64,000 nt of DNA from Polynucleobacter asymbioticus (GCF_018687575.1 NZ_CP061297.1:1060821-1124820); one strand, 5' to 3'. Positions 38,399 through 48,480 are shown, numbered from the stretch's first letter. Notes: a model not told the origin generated them from the letters alone. Numbers and translations are program-made.

Positions 38399-38898
38399 TA
38401 GCCGAGGTAATCTGTTTTACCCAAATCAACACCATCATGACGCAGGATGTTGTAGGTGGTCGTGACATGGAAATAAAAGTTTGGAATGATCCAAGTCAGT
38501 ACATATTGCTCACCCACAAACTCAAAGCTCCACTCTTTAATGGAGAACTTAATCTCTTTTGCTTCTGTGCCGTCAATCTGCTCTGGCTTGATGCTATCCA
38601 TAAAGGCAATCGTTTTGGCAATACGCTCTTTTAATTGAGCCAGCGTACTTTCGGTATCGTCAAATTTAGGCGCCTCAACACTAGCCAAACGCGCTAAACC
38701 AAACTTCACTTGATCACAAGCAATTTGCACCTGCTTAGCCAGAGGAAACATATCCGGAAATAAGCGCGCCTCTACCAAGACCTTGCCATCGATGCCTTTT
38801 GTGGCTGCATGCTCTTCAGCCTTCGTCAAAATAGTGGTCAGGTTGACCAGCATTTTCTTTAACTGAGGAACCGAGGCTTGGTACATAGAAATTGCCAT
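38398..38898 (-). CDS. DUF1993 family protein
   Basis: A 166-residue protein of the DUF1993 family, whose members are four-helix proteins of the DinB/YfiT type in appearance; function unknown. Visible family blocks are YQASVPQLKKMLVNLTTILTKAEEHAA (in part), RLFPDMFPLAKQVQIACD and YNILRHDGVDLGKTDYLG at the end. It starts at ATG 38898. Its stop overlaps the ATG of the 38-codon frame, and the combined transcript ends at the terminator at 38249. Confidence 0.85.
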   Translation of the reverse strand: MAISMYQASVPQLKKMLVNLTTILTKAEEHAATKGIDGKVLVEARLFPDMFPLAKQVQIACDQVKFGLARLASVEAPKFDDTESTLAQLKERIAKTIAFMDSIKPEQIDGTEAKEIKFSIKEWSFEFVGEQYVLTWIIPNFYFHVTTTYNILRHDGVDLGKTDYLG

Positions 38899-38935
38899 AA
38901 ATACTTTCTTATATGAATGCTAGATGCGGAGTGAA

Positions 38936-39781
38936 TTAGACATCACTCATAAAGTCGCCACCACCACTGTCATCCCAAGAGCTTGCACCACCATCATCCC
39001 AACAGCTGGCATCACGCACGCCAAAGTTGGGGTCTAAGGATGCTGGGCCGCCTACTTGGTTCATACTGGAGTTGGCATTGTGATCTCCATTGGAATGGCC
39101 ACCATCGCGACCACCCATGAGGCTGCCTGCTAATGCTTGGCCAGCATACATACCAGCACCTAATGCAGCGCCAGTTGCCAGGCTACCCATCAAACCACTA
39201 CCCATACCACCTGCAGCTGGGGCTCCAGGGTATCCGGGAGTACCAGGGCCACCGGGACCGCCAGGATATGCAGTAGGACCACCTGGAGTACCAGGGTAAC
39301 CAGCGCTTGGTGCGTTATAGACCTGCACCGCTTCAGCCTTACGACGCTTCATCACAATCGCGACACCAATAACTAAGATGGCAATCAAACCCCAAAAGAG
39401 TGGGTTGCTAAAAATGGATGTCTGACTAGCAGCAGGAATGCCTGCACCGCTTGCTAATTGCACTTGGAGTTTCTGTACAGACTCAGGTTGTGCAAACGGC
39501 AAACCAGGCGCCAAGTTTTGCGCCTTGATGAAATGATTACGCGCTGCCTCTAACTTACCTTCTTTAAGGTAAAGCTCAGCAGCGACATAGTTTGCTTTGG
39601 CGCTATTAGGATGGTTTTGCAGCACTTCTTTCATCATGGCGTCGGCTTTAGCCAACTGCCCAGATTGCACGGCTTGATATACCTCAGGCAAAGTTGCCTC
39701 GGCAAACGCTACGTTGCTAGTGAACAGTACCGCTGCCGCAAATACGCCGGCGAATAAATTGATTACTTTACGAATTGTCAT
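38936..39781 (-). CDS. exported TPR protein with membrane segment and glycine-rich tail
   Basis: A 281-residue protein: signal sequence (TIRKVINLFAGVFAAAVLFTS...AFAE), two to three TPR-like helices (VYQAVQSGQLAKADAMMKEVL, AAELYLKEGKLEAARNHFIKA), a membrane segment near residue 135 (PLFWGLIAILVIGVAIVMKRR), then a Gly/Pro-rich stretch and a final Trp-Asp-Asp-rich sequence (SCWDDGGASSWDDSGGGDF). The start is ATG 39781 with AAGGAG six bases upstream; another ATG at 39817 lacks this. The layout recalls small membrane chaperone-like proteins but I cannot name it. A heat-shock-type promoter precedes it. Confidence 0.75.
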   Translation of the reverse strand: MTIRKVINLFAGVFAAAVLFTSNVAFAEATLPEVYQAVQSGQLAKADAMMKEVLQNHPNSAKANYVAAELYLKEGKLEAARNHFIKAQNLAPGLPFAQPESVQKLQVQLASGAGIPAASQTSIFSNPLFWGLIAILVIGVAIVMKRRKAEAVQVYNAPSAGYPGTPGGPTAYPGGPGGPGTPGYPGAPAAGGMGSGLMGSLATGAALGAGMYAGQALAGSLMGGRDGGHSNGDHNANSSMNQVGGPASLDPNFGVRDASCWDDGGASSWDDSGGGDFMSDV

Positions 39782-39853
39782 TAAGACTCCTTGTAGGATG
39801 TTTCGTGTGAATTTCATTATCCCTAGTTTGGGAGTTTTTACTATTCCTTACTT

Positions 39854-39881
39854 ATATAGGGTCTTTTGGGAGAATTTCAAG
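39854..39881 (-). promoter_or_regulatory. candidate sigma-32 (heat-shock) promoter
   Basis: On the minus strand, a perfect CTTGAAA (39875-39881) and CCCTATAT (39854-39861) are 13 bases apart, matching the RpoH consensus with one mismatch. A sigma-70 reading (TTGAAA, 16 bases, TATATA) also works. It lies about 70 bases before the TPR gene start. Confidence 0.5.
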
Positions 39882-39891
39882 GGCCAGATGC

Positions 39892-42800
39892 TTAGACCAC
39901 TTCAGCAATCTCACCCTTGACCGAGATTAAATAGGCTTTGGCAGGCTTATCCGGACGTATTCTGGCCAGCTCTTGTTTGTAGTTATTGAGTTGTGCACGG
40001 TATTTATTGTGAGCTTCGCTGCCCAGCTCTGGGATTGTGAGCTTGTAATCAAGGATGGCTAAGTGATCGTCAAACTCTACTAAACGATCTAAGCGGAAGC
40101 TCTTGCCATCTAGGCTCACAACATCAATTTCATTCCAAGCCTGCACCCACTGATTTGCTGTGAGGTATGGCTGGAGCTCTTGCGTGTTGAGAACAGTAGT
40201 TGCCTGGTCTAGGGCTTTACTTGCTGATTCACCGCTAATCCCAAGCCAGCGGGCTATTTGATCTGCGCTCATGACTTCTGGTTTTGCTGCCCCAGTCTGT
40301 AGAGTGAGATGCTCTAGCAGTTGATGAAAGTGCACGCCCTCTTCCAAGATTTTGGAGTTATTCGGTTCCACGCCAGTATCTTGGAAGACCTCCAGGGTTA
40401 AGCCACTTTCGATATCTTTAAGCTGCTGCTCGTGACTTGTCTTAGCCGCATCCCAGGAAACCTCAAAGTCATCGATCATGAAATCCGTCAGATTATTTGG
40501 TTTTTGGCTTGTGGGCACTGGGGTCTTGTTTTCTAGTGGCGTCAGTTGATCTTCGAGAGTAGCTAACTGACCTAGCGTCGATCTGCCATACCAAGACTTC
40601 TCATCTAAACCTGTAGGATTTTTTGCGGTGGGTGCCTTTGCTACACCGCTAATCCACAGCCCCTGCTTTGCTCTGGTCATGGCAACGTAAAGTAGATTCC
40701 AGTTCTCGTTCTTAGCTATGAGTAGCTCCCGTTCACGCACTTCGCTACGAGGATTGGTTAAGGTAGCCGAGGTATACATTGATAAATGACTAGGACTCTC
40801 GCTATCCGGCGGCCAATCCAATAAGACACCACGATGATCTGCCTTGCCTTCAGTATGGTTCGCATCGAGCATGATCACAAATGGTGACTCCAAGCCTTTG
40901 GCCCCATGAATGGTCATCATGCGCACGCGCTTGTTTTTATCTTCTTCAGATAACTCGCTCTCTTCGTCGAGCTCAACTAGATCAGCATCCGCATTAACGT
41001 CACCCTCATCTGGGGTTTCATCATCGTCGCCGCGACGAATGATGTTGATCTCTTCAATAAAGCGACCCAGACTTGGATAACGACCACCATCTTGATTGAG
41101 TGCTAACTCCAGGAAGGCATCCAGGTTTGCCAAGACTTGCGCGCGGGCAATCTCTTGAGAAATACTGGCGTATTTAATACGTAAATCACTTTCTTGATAA
41201 ATACGATCAAGCAAGTCATGTACTGGCAAGCGCTGACCCAGCATGCGCCAATGCTCTAAATACCGCGCTGCCTGCATCAACCCAGCATCTGGGCTATCTT
41301 GCAAAGCATCCCACCAAGAGCGATATTGATTGGATGCAAGAGCCTTAGCAAGGGTTTGCATTTGGCTTTCAGTAAATGCAAAGATCGGGCTTCTCAATAC
41401 CTGTGCCAGCGGTAAATCATGGCGTGGCGTCACCAAGACCGTTAAGAGCGCAATCAGGTCATCAATCTCTAAGGTGTTGAGCAAACCACCGAGTCTTGAA
41501 CTCTCGAACGCTAATCCTGCCTCACGGAGAGCGCGCTCAAATTGTGGAAGGTACTTACGGCGCTTCACCAATAATAAGAAATCACTCTCTCTGGCTTTAC
41601 GCCAGACTTCTTTGCCGTTCACGCGATCCACTACAGGTCGCGTCTGAATTAGATGCTGTATCAATGCGCTAACTTGCTGTCCCTCAACATAGCGCTGAGT
41701 GACATCGGCAGTTTGTCTCGCATCCACAATCGCCTCTTCAAAGGCATTGCCCGCTCTTTGCTCCAACTCTTCGGCTTCGTATTTCACGAGAGGTAATAAG
41801 TAGGCTTCGCCCTCGCTTGAGTGTTGTGGGATATCAGAATTTCCTGCCGGGGCTTTCCATAAGGTGTTTTGCTGGACAAATGGATATGACTCAGGCAATT
41901 GCTCAGTACAAAAGATCTGATTTACTGCTTCGTTAATTTTTGGTGCATTACGGCGGGTAGTGTTTTGATTTAAAGATGCTGCGTTCATTTCTTTTACCAA
42001 GAAAGCCTGCGCATCATTAAATAATCTTGGGTCAGCACGACGAAATCGGTAAATGGATTGCTTGGGATCCCCTACGATAAAGACTGTGGGCTTGGATTTA
42101 TCCTGGCCATAGCCTTCTAACCAAGCCCTCAGAATCTGCCACTGCAAAGGATTGGTGTCCTGGAACTCATCCACCAGAATGTGTTTGTACTTCGCATCCA
42201 GTCTCGACTGTAAGTAGGCTGCATTGGCAGAATCCGCCATTAACTGACTGACACCAATCTCCAGATCATCAAAGTCACGCACACGCATGGACTCTTTGCT
42301 CGCGCTCACGTGATCCATCATGGCAGCACTCATTGCAAACCAAGCTTCATTGAGTGCGCAGGCTTCTTGCTCCTTTTGCCAGGCGACAAATTCCAAGAAA
42401 GCGCTTGCCCATGCCTGCTTGTAAGTTACATGCTCTAGCTCACGATCTAGTTCACCTTCTTTTTTGAGGTATTTCTTGAGATCGCCTGCAGCTTTATCGT
42501 TCGACGTGCGATTGGTGTCGTCCTGAGTCAAAAATACTGACTGCAATGCTGAAGTTATCTCCATCACATCGCCACCGCTAGATTTGAGCTCAATTGCCAT
42601 CTGAATGGTCGGCGCATAGGCCATTTCAGTAGTACTGCTATTACTAAAGCAGCGATGTAGAAACTCTAAATCTGCTTTGCTGTTGATGGCGTTCCAAACT
42701 CCATTAAGCGGATTGTCAATTCTCAGTCTTGCTAAATCGGTTTTGAGTTTGTCGATGGGAGTAGTGCCATGGGCCTTGCAGGCTTGCGAGAAGAAGGTCC

Positions 42801-43398
42801 AGGCGCCTCTTTGTTTAAAGAGACTGTAATTACTCATCAGGAACTTCTGGGTTTCACTTGCACCCAGCGCCTTTAACAAGGTGTCGTAATGCACTGCAAT
42901 ACCGTCTGGCAAATTACCCCACCAGTCATCCAGACACTCTTCCTGCAATCGCTTCGCATCTTCTCGCAAGCTAAAGCCTGGCTGTATACCAGTGGAGATT
43001 GGTGCTGCACCCAAGAGCCTGCCAAACCAGCCATGGAAGGTATCAATCACAATGCCTTGTGGGCTTGCCAGTACTTTGGCGTAGAGGGATTTGGCAGTAG
43101 GTAGCAATTCCTTTGCCTCATCTGCACTCAAACCACGCTCAGTTAGGTGTCCGATGAGTTGCTCATCACTGGATTGTGAAAACTCCTCTAATAGACGATA
43201 GAGACGATCACGCATCTCTTGCGCTGCTTTTCTGGTGAAAGTGAGTGCAAGGATTTCTTGGGGCTTGGCACCGGCCAAAAGGAGGCGAGCCATGCGGGTG
43301 ACCAATAGCCATGTCTTACCGCTACCTGCGCAAGCAGACACGATCACCGAACGATTGGGATCGCAAGCAATATCGACTGGGAAGGTAGTGTTACTCAC
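39892..43398 (-). CDS. addA: UvrD-type helicase-nuclease, AddA/RecB-like
   Basis: Helicase-nuclease subunit that processes double-strand breaks for RecA loading. Walker A is in SACAGSGKTWLL near residue 25; further SF1 motifs are LALTFTRKAAQEMRDRL, VDEFQDTNPLQW, FIVGDPKQSIYRFR and VRMMTIHGAKGLE. A C-terminal nuclease block (DRLVEFDDHLAILDYKL) follows. The 1168 residues start at GTG 43398, which overlaps the stop of the upstream addB (GTGA) with AAAGGGG before it; a TTG at 43443 would add 15 residues. Normal length for AddA. Confidence 0.9.
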   Translation of the reverse strand: MSNTTFPVDIACDPNRSVIVSACAGSGKTWLLVTRMARLLLAGAKPQEILALTFTRKAAQEMRDRLYRLLEEFSQSSDEQLIGHLTERGLSADEAKELLPTAKSLYAKVLASPQGIVIDTFHGWFGRLLGAAPISTGIQPGFSLREDAKRLQEECLDDWWGNLPDGIAVHYDTLLKALGASETQKFLMSNYSLFKQRGAWTFFSQACKAHGTTPIDKLKTDLARLRIDNPLNGVWNAINSKADLEFLHRCFSNSSTTEMAYAPTIQMAIELKSSGGDVMEITSALQSVFLTQDDTNRTSNDKAAGDLKKYLKKEGELDRELEHVTYKQAWASAFLEFVAWQKEQEACALNEAWFAMSAAMMDHVSASKESMRVRDFDDLEIGVSQLMADSANAAYLQSRLDAKYKHILVDEFQDTNPLQWQILRAWLEGYGQDKSKPTVFIVGDPKQSIYRFRRADPRLFNDAQAFLVKEMNAASLNQNTTRRNAPKINEAVNQIFCTEQLPESYPFVQQNTLWKAPAGNSDIPQHSSEGEAYLLPLVKYEAEELEQRAGNAFEEAIVDARQTADVTQRYVEGQQVSALIQHLIQTRPVVDRVNGKEVWRKARESDFLLLVKRRKYLPQFERALREAGLAFESSRLGGLLNTLEIDDLIALLTVLVTPRHDLPLAQVLRSPIFAFTESQMQTLAKALASNQYRSWWDALQDSPDAGLMQAARYLEHWRMLGQRLPVHDLLDRIYQESDLRIKYASISQEIARAQVLANLDAFLELALNQDGGRYPSLGRFIEEINIIRRGDDDETPDEGDVNADADLVELDEESELSEEDKNKRVRMMTIHGAKGLESPFVIMLDANHTEGKADHRGVLLDWPPDSESPSHLSMYTSATLTNPRSEVRERELLIAKNENWNLLYVAMTRAKQGLWISGVAKAPTAKNPTGLDEKSWYGRSTLGQLATLEDQLTPLENKTPVPTSQKPNNLTDFMIDDFEVSWDAAKTSHEQQLKDIESGLTLEVFQDTGVEPNNSKILEEGVHFHQLLEHLTLQTGAAKPEVMSADQIARWLGISGESASKALDQATTVLNTQELQPYLTANQWVQAWNEIDVVSLDGKSFRLDRLVEFDDHLAILDYKLTIPELGSEAHNKYRAQLNNYKQELARIRPDKPAKAYLISVKGEIAEVV

Positions 43399-46394
43399 CA
43401 CATCCCCTTTCTGCAAATACCCCGAGCTTCGCAATACTGACAAACGCTATCGGGTGCAAATGCCTTGAGAGGTTTACCTGACCAGAGTGATTGCACATCC
43501 TCAGTGATTTGCTCAGAGAATTCTTGTAGGAGTTCTGGCATCTCTTCGATGATGACTGAGCGCTCGGCTTCATCACCACTTTTTTTAACATCCGCTTTTA
43601 AAGCAACCCACTCGGCTGCATTGACTGCGCGCCCGGGTATCTTGTTGCTCTCATTAGAGGCTCTGGCATAGATTAATAACTGTGGATCGTCCAATACCAC
43701 TTCAGAGCGCCACTCAACTTTAGTGAGGCTCTGATTTTTATAGTCGATTACCGATGCAGTTTTGGGATCATGCATGCTGACATCGAAACGATCTGCATAC
43801 CCCTCAATCCGAATATGGCGCTCGTTACCATCCAGATCAGTAAACGGCAGATCAAAGCCGACCTTCACTTCAGCATCATAAAACTGCCAACCTTGAGCCT
43901 CACGATCTAGCTGCCACTGAATAAAACTCGGTATTTGTTTTTGCCAATCTCGTAAGACACCTAAGACTCTTGCATCGCCCTCAATTAAACGCTTAAAGAC
44001 TTGTTCAGAGATGAGGGTTAACTTATCTTGCATCCAAACGCGGCGCAGTTCTGTATCGGTGATGATGGGTGAGGCAGATTTTTGCGGCTCGCTTTTCAGC
44101 GCCTGATAGAAATTACGCAAGATCTTGTGCAGAGTTTGCCCTGCTAGTGAAGCATCGAAACCTTCTTCAAAGCCTTTGAGTTTGCGTAAGCCCAGTAGGC
44201 TTCGTACATAGTATCGATAAGGACAATCACGCAATGTTTTGTAAGCACTCGGACTCATCGATACTGGCATTGGCAAATCTGAGTCTAGTTTTGCAATCGC
44301 CATTTGCGATGGGCTTGCTACACCTCTGCGAGGTGCAAATAAGGTGCTGGCATTTTGTACCTGCCAATGAGGTAAATCCATTTGGAGGCGCTGAATCCAA
44401 GCAGACGGTCTAAGTGGCTCTCCAGTCTTGCTCTTACTTTGCCAAAGGAGATCAACGCTAGAGAAAGAGATCAGTAATTGAGATAAATCTCGCGCCTGCT
44501 GAATAAACTGAGCCTCAATACTCGATCCACCTAAAAGTCTATTTAAGGTGTCCGAGAAAAACAGTGGTGGCTCTGAAAACGCAGGAAGTTGCTGTTCATC
44601 ACAACCCACCATGACAACAGATTCAAATTCCCTAAAACGGGTGGAGCTGAGTGGCAGGATGCTTAGAGTAGCTGCTGCATTGATGCCCTTCTCTTCATAG
44701 GAGGATTCTTCAATGACGGTCTTTAATAAGCTTAACCACTCATTAAGGCGCATGGCAATTTGCTGATGCTCAACGTCAAAATCAAATGTTTCTAATAGTT
44801 CGAGCAATTGCTTACCAGCGGAATCTATTTCCAATCCCTGAGTCATTCCCATTTGAATCAGATCATCCATAAGATATTGATGAGCAAGAGCGCAATTGAT
44901 TTTGATGCCACGCCAGCGATTCAGACGACCCCGAATGGATTGCAGCAGCTCTAGTAACAGCGGATTAGGTGCAGCGGAACTGTGCGTGACCGATGCCTCA
45001 ATCGCCATATGAAAAGTTTCCCAGCCAGATTTAGCTTGGCTAGCAATCAAAATGTCTTCGAGCTGTGCCACTAATCCGCTTAAGGATTCTGCCTCACGTC
45101 TACTGTTGGGATTAAGGCAGCTTCCAATATCCAAGAATGGGTTTTGCAAAAATTCCAATAGGTCAGCTGCACTTGGGCCTTCAGGTGGTGCACGCAATAA
45201 CTCGAGCCAACTATTGAGTGCTGCTGCCGCCCTCGTTGTCGATAGCTTCCAACCCGTTTCATCCTGAATTTTGAGAGATGGTCCAAGACGAGCCAATAAT
45301 GCGCGCGCCCTTCTAGCAACGAGACGATCTTGCGCTACCAGGGCAATTTTTGTTTTGCCATCAATTAACTGTTGCTCAATAGTTTTGGCTGTTGCCCACG
45401 CCAACTCTTCAAAGCGCTTTGCAGCAATCAGATGCCAATGCTCTGGATGTGCATTACTGAGGTTAGCTTGAATTGCTTGTAACTTTTGGTCTTCAGGCAT
45501 CTGAGGGCTTAATGCTTCAGTCCAGAGCGCAACAGATTCCCAATTCATTATTACTTCAACCGCAGGGGCGTACTGCGCATAGTCAGCTAAATATCCTTGG
45601 ATGAGCTGCTTATCAATCGGAGTGGGGTCTGCTGTCTCTACCCAAATTAACGGTCTCGTATTGAAAGGCTTTGTACTTGCTTGTGAAGTTTTCTTGGCAG
45701 CCTCAAGATGGGCAGCCATAGCGAATTGCTTTCTGAATGCAGGATCACTTGGACTGGTGATGTATCTCCAAAATGTCAGAAGTACTTGCGCTTCTTGATC
45801 CACTACTTTTCTGGCAAGGGCTGGGTATGCCTGCCCAATAGTGCGATCCAATAATGGTTCAAGGATCTCGATCCAAGATTCCGTATTTTGCTTAAGTACT
45901 TCTTCTTGGTCGGCTATGAGCTTGTGCAGTTCTTGCTGAAGACTGGGTGCTATGGAGTTCGATAAGGTGTCACAGGCCGCGATGATGGCTTGTGCCAACC
46001 CCCAGGATCCTGCCTCAGTTTCGGCCTTAAACCAGGCTTGCAATTGTTGATGTTTACGCAGAGTGACATATACAGACAGCCAACGCTCTAAATCAGTTTG
46101 TTTCTTAGGAAACTTCCATGCACCCGGTGCTGCTTCTAGCCAGTCGTTAAAACTCATGACTTGAGGAAGGAAGGCAATCTGGCTTGGCAGATCTTGCGGT
46201 CGGTACTTTTCTAGGGCAGCTCTCACCCCCATCAATGGACCTGCAGTACTAAGCACCACTAAGGGGCGCTGATTGGTTTGCTTTGCACAATCCCAAATAC
46301 CCTCAGCGAGCGATTGCAGAGCGCTAGCATTGGGCGCAATTGCCGAAGCATGTGGCTGCTTTTGCTCATTTAGGGTTGGAAATGGGTGCAACAT
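43395..46394 (-). CDS. addB: AddB-like PD-(D/E)XK nuclease subunit
   Basis: Partner of AddA. The N-terminal part is a degenerate helicase fold (QRPLVVLSTAGPLMGVRAALE) without an intact Walker A. The C-terminal nuclease has YADRFDV and VIDYKNQ, and the four-cysteine iron-sulfur site is made by LRDCPYRYYVRSL and the end CQYCEARGICRKGMW. The 999 residues start at ATG 46394; the order addB-addA with 4-base overlap shows one operon. The gene is divergent from trxA across a 141-bp gap. Confidence 0.87.
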   Translation of the reverse strand: MLHPFPTLNEQKQPHASAIAPNASALQSLAEGIWDCAKQTNQRPLVVLSTAGPLMGVRAALEKYRPQDLPSQIAFLPQVMSFNDWLEAAPGAWKFPKKQTDLERWLSVYVTLRKHQQLQAWFKAETEAGSWGLAQAIIAACDTLSNSIAPSLQQELHKLIADQEEVLKQNTESWIEILEPLLDRTIGQAYPALARKVVDQEAQVLLTFWRYITSPSDPAFRKQFAMAAHLEAAKKTSQASTKPFNTRPLIWVETADPTPIDKQLIQGYLADYAQYAPAVEVIMNWESVALWTEALSPQMPEDQKLQAIQANLSNAHPEHWHLIAAKRFEELAWATAKTIEQQLIDGKTKIALVAQDRLVARRARALLARLGPSLKIQDETGWKLSTTRAAAALNSWLELLRAPPEGPSAADLLEFLQNPFLDIGSCLNPNSRREAESLSGLVAQLEDILIASQAKSGWETFHMAIEASVTHSSAAPNPLLLELLQSIRGRLNRWRGIKINCALAHQYLMDDLIQMGMTQGLEIDSAGKQLLELLETFDFDVEHQQIAMRLNEWLSLLKTVIEESSYEEKGINAAATLSILPLSSTRFREFESVVMVGCDEQQLPAFSEPPLFFSDTLNRLLGGSSIEAQFIQQARDLSQLLISFSSVDLLWQSKSKTGEPLRPSAWIQRLQMDLPHWQVQNASTLFAPRRGVASPSQMAIAKLDSDLPMPVSMSPSAYKTLRDCPYRYYVRSLLGLRKLKGFEEGFDASLAGQTLHKILRNFYQALKSEPQKSASPIITDTELRRVWMQDKLTLISEQVFKRLIEGDARVLGVLRDWQKQIPSFIQWQLDREAQGWQFYDAEVKVGFDLPFTDLDGNERHIRIEGYADRFDVSMHDPKTASVIDYKNQSLTKVEWRSEVVLDDPQLLIYARASNESNKIPGRAVNAAEWVALKADVKKSGDEAERSVIIEEMPELLQEFSEQITEDVQSLWSGKPLKAFAPDSVCQYCEARGICRKGMW

Positions 46395-46535
46395 GGATAT
46401 GGGGTCTAGGTCTGGCCTTGGGGCTAGTTTGTGAGCGATTTTTAGAATTTAGGCAGAAAGTATGGCTTATTGCTAATATAAGCGTTGTAGCGCAATAACT
46501 ATATAAAACTAAATAAGACAAATTAAGGAATTTTC

Positions 46536-46862
46536 ATGAGTGCCGGCATCAAATATGTAACTGACGCTTCTTTCGAGCAAGACGTTCTCAAGTCCGATAA
46601 ACCTGTTCTCCTCGACTTCTGGGCTGAGTGGTGTGGTCCTTGCAAGATGATTGGCCCTATCCTTGAAGAGCTGGCTGGTGAGTACGGCGACAAGATCCAA
46701 ATCGCTAAGATGAATGTGGATGAGAACCAAGGTGTTCCTGCCCAGTTCAATATCCGTGGCATCCCAACGCTGATCCTGTTTAAGAACGGCACTGTTGCTG
46801 CTCAAAAAGTAGGCGCTTTGGCCAAATCTCAGTTGACCGCATTTATCGATAGTCATCTGTAA
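46536..46862 (+). CDS. trxA: thioredoxin
   Basis: Cytoplasmic dithiol reductant. The active site WCGPC has its cysteines at residues 33 and 36; the cis-Pro block [14 protein letters not shown] is present as [12 protein letters not shown]. The 108 residues are typical. It starts at ATG 46536 with AAGGA eight bases upstream, ends in its own terminator, and is followed by rho as in E. coli. Confidence 0.98.
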   Translation: MSAGIKYVTDASFEQDVLKSDKPVLLDFWAEWCGPCKMIGPILEELAGEYGDKIQIAKMNVDENQGVPAQFNIRGIPTLILFKNGTVAAQKVGALAKSQLTAFIDSHL

Positions 46863-46874
46863 ATAGTCTTCGAT

Positions 46875-46904
46875 CACAGGTTCACTGGCTGAGCCTGTGG
46901 TTTT
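46875..46904 (+). terminator. terminator after trxA
   Basis: CACAGGTTCA (46875-46884) pairs with TGAGCCTGTG (46890-46899, one G-U) around CTGGC, followed by GTTTT. It separates trxA from the long rho leader. Confidence 0.8.
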
Positions 46905-47072
46905 GAGCTGTTTTTAGTGTAGTATCTAGTTCATCAGTATTTCAACGCACTTCAAGTGCCCCTCTTTTTTTAGCAAACTCCCCAAAATTCTGTTTTTCCA
47001 ATCTGTCTGATGTCCATCTAGACAGCAATACCCCAAAACACATCTACATCCTTATCTACACCCGAGAACCAC

Positions 47073-48335
47073 ATGCAATTATCTGAACTCAAAGTCCTCC
47101 ACGTATCCGCCCTGCTTGAAATGGCAGCTAGCCTGGAGATTGAAAATACGCAACGTATGCGCAAACAAGAGTTGATGTTTGCCATCCTCAAGAAGCGTGC
47201 CAAAGAAGGTGAATCTGTTTTCGGTGACGGTACTTTGGAAGTATTGCCTGATGGCTTTGGTTTCTTACGCTCCCCAGACGCCTCTTATATGGCTTCCCCG
47301 GACGATATTTATATCTCCCCTGCGCAGATCCGCCGCTTTAACCTGCACACTGGTGACAGCGTTGAAGGCGAAGTTCGTACCCCTAAAGATGGCGAGCGTT
47401 ACTTTGCCCTAGTAAAAGTAGACAAGATCAACGGTTTGGCTCCTGAGGCCTTGAAGAACCGCATCATGTTCGAAAACTTAACGCCATTGCACCCAAATCG
47501 CGTTATTCAGTTAGAGCGTGACATCAAAGCCGAAGAGAATTTAACTGGCCGCATCATCGACATGATCTCCCCGATTGGCTATGGCCAGCGTGGCTTGATC
47601 GTATCTTCACCTAAATCCGGTAAGACCGTGATGATGCAGCACATCGCGCATGCGATCTCTGCAAACAATCCTGATGCGATCTTGATCGTGTTGTTAGTAG
47701 ATGAGCGTCCTGAAGAAGTTACTGAAATGCAGCGCTCTGTTCGTGGCGAAGTGGTTGCCTCAACCTTTGACGAGCCAGCTGTACGTCACGTTCAAGTTGC
47801 CGAGATGGTGATTGAAAAAGCTAAACGTTTGGTAGAGATGAAAAAAGACGTCATCATCTTGCTGGACTCGATTACCCGTTTGGCTCGCGCTTACAACACC
47901 GTCATCCCTTCATCTGGAAAAGTACTCTCTGGTGGTGTGGATGCGAACGCATTGCAACGTCCAAAACGCTTCTTCGGTGCAGCGCGTAACGTTGAGGAAG
48001 GTGGCTCACTCACCATCATCGCTACCGCTTTGATTGAAACAGGCAGCCGTATGGATGACCTCATCTACGAAGAGTTCAAAGGTACTGGCAATATGGAAGT
48101 TCACCTTGAGCGTCGTTTGGCTGAGCGTCGTGTTTACCCATCAATTAACCTCAATAAATCTGGCACCCGCCGTGAAGAGTTGCTGGTTAAAGCTGAAAAC
48201 CTCCAGAAAATCTGGGTATTGCGTAAATTATTGGCCGATATGGACGATATCGAGGCAATGAACTTTATCGTTGATAAGCTCAAATCCACTAAAAATAACG
48301 GTGAATTCTTCGATTTAATGCGTAAGGGTGGCTAA
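47073..48335 (+). CDS. rho: transcription termination factor Rho
   Basis: RNA-dependent ATPase hexamer. The N-terminal RNA-binding domain ([30 protein letters not shown]) and the ATPase core ([13 protein letters not shown] with Walker [26 protein letters not shown]) are complete. Length 420 matches E. coli (419). The leader of about 170 bases between the trxA terminator and the ATG could host autogenous control, but I see no defined structure. Starts at ATG 47073 without a strong ribosome site. Confidence 0.98.
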   Translation: MQLSELKVLHVSALLEMAASLEIENTQRMRKQELMFAILKKRAKEGESVFGDGTLEVLPDGFGFLRSPDASYMASPDDIYISPAQIRRFNLHTGDSVEGEVRTPKDGERYFALVKVDKINGLAPEALKNRIMFENLTPLHPNRVIQLERDIKAEENLTGRIIDMISPIGYGQRGLIVSSPKSGKTVMMQHIAHAISANNPDAILIVLLVDERPEEVTEMQRSVRGEVVASTFDEPAVRHVQVAEMVIEKAKRLVEMKKDVIILLDSITRLARAYNTVIPSSGKVLSGGVDANALQRPKRFFGAARNVEEGGSLTIIATALIETGSRMDDLIYEEFKGTGNMEVHLERRLAERRVYPSINLNKSGTRREELLVKAENLQKIWVLRKLLADMDDIEAMNFIVDKLKSTKNNGEFFDLMRKGG

Positions 48336-48351
48336 TTTAGGCTCTCAGAGT

Positions 48352-48403
48352 CGGTAAAAGCGCGCTTTGTTGTTGATTTCATGGCATAATTTCGCTTTTA
48401 CCG
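48352..48403 (+). repeat. 11-bp inverted repeat between rho and rpmE
   Basis: CGGTAAAAGCG (48352-48362) and CGCTTTTACCG (48393-48403) pair perfectly over a 30-base loop. The right arm is followed by CTTTAATAATTT. It may end the rho transcript or form part of the L31 leader. Confidence 0.7.
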
Positions 48404-48480
48404 CTTTAATAATTTGCATTTAACTGGGTAAGTATTTGGGTCTTTGGACTTAAACGGCTGCCTGCTAATAGGACTTAATA

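Larger units (their letters stand above)
38249..38412. repeat. 164-bp direct repeat, copy 2
   Basis: Same orientation as copy 1, 1388 bp away. Here the five codons shared with copy 1 are the genuine end of the DUF1993 gene, so this is probably the parental copy. The segment between copies carries two lipoprotein genes. No transposase and no terminal inverted repeats are present. Confidence 0.93.

Noticed and set aside
36861..38412. The repeat pair as an insertion sequence or composite transposon
   Set aside because: There are no transposase genes and no terminal inverted repeats or target duplications; the repeats end inside a gene and at a terminator.
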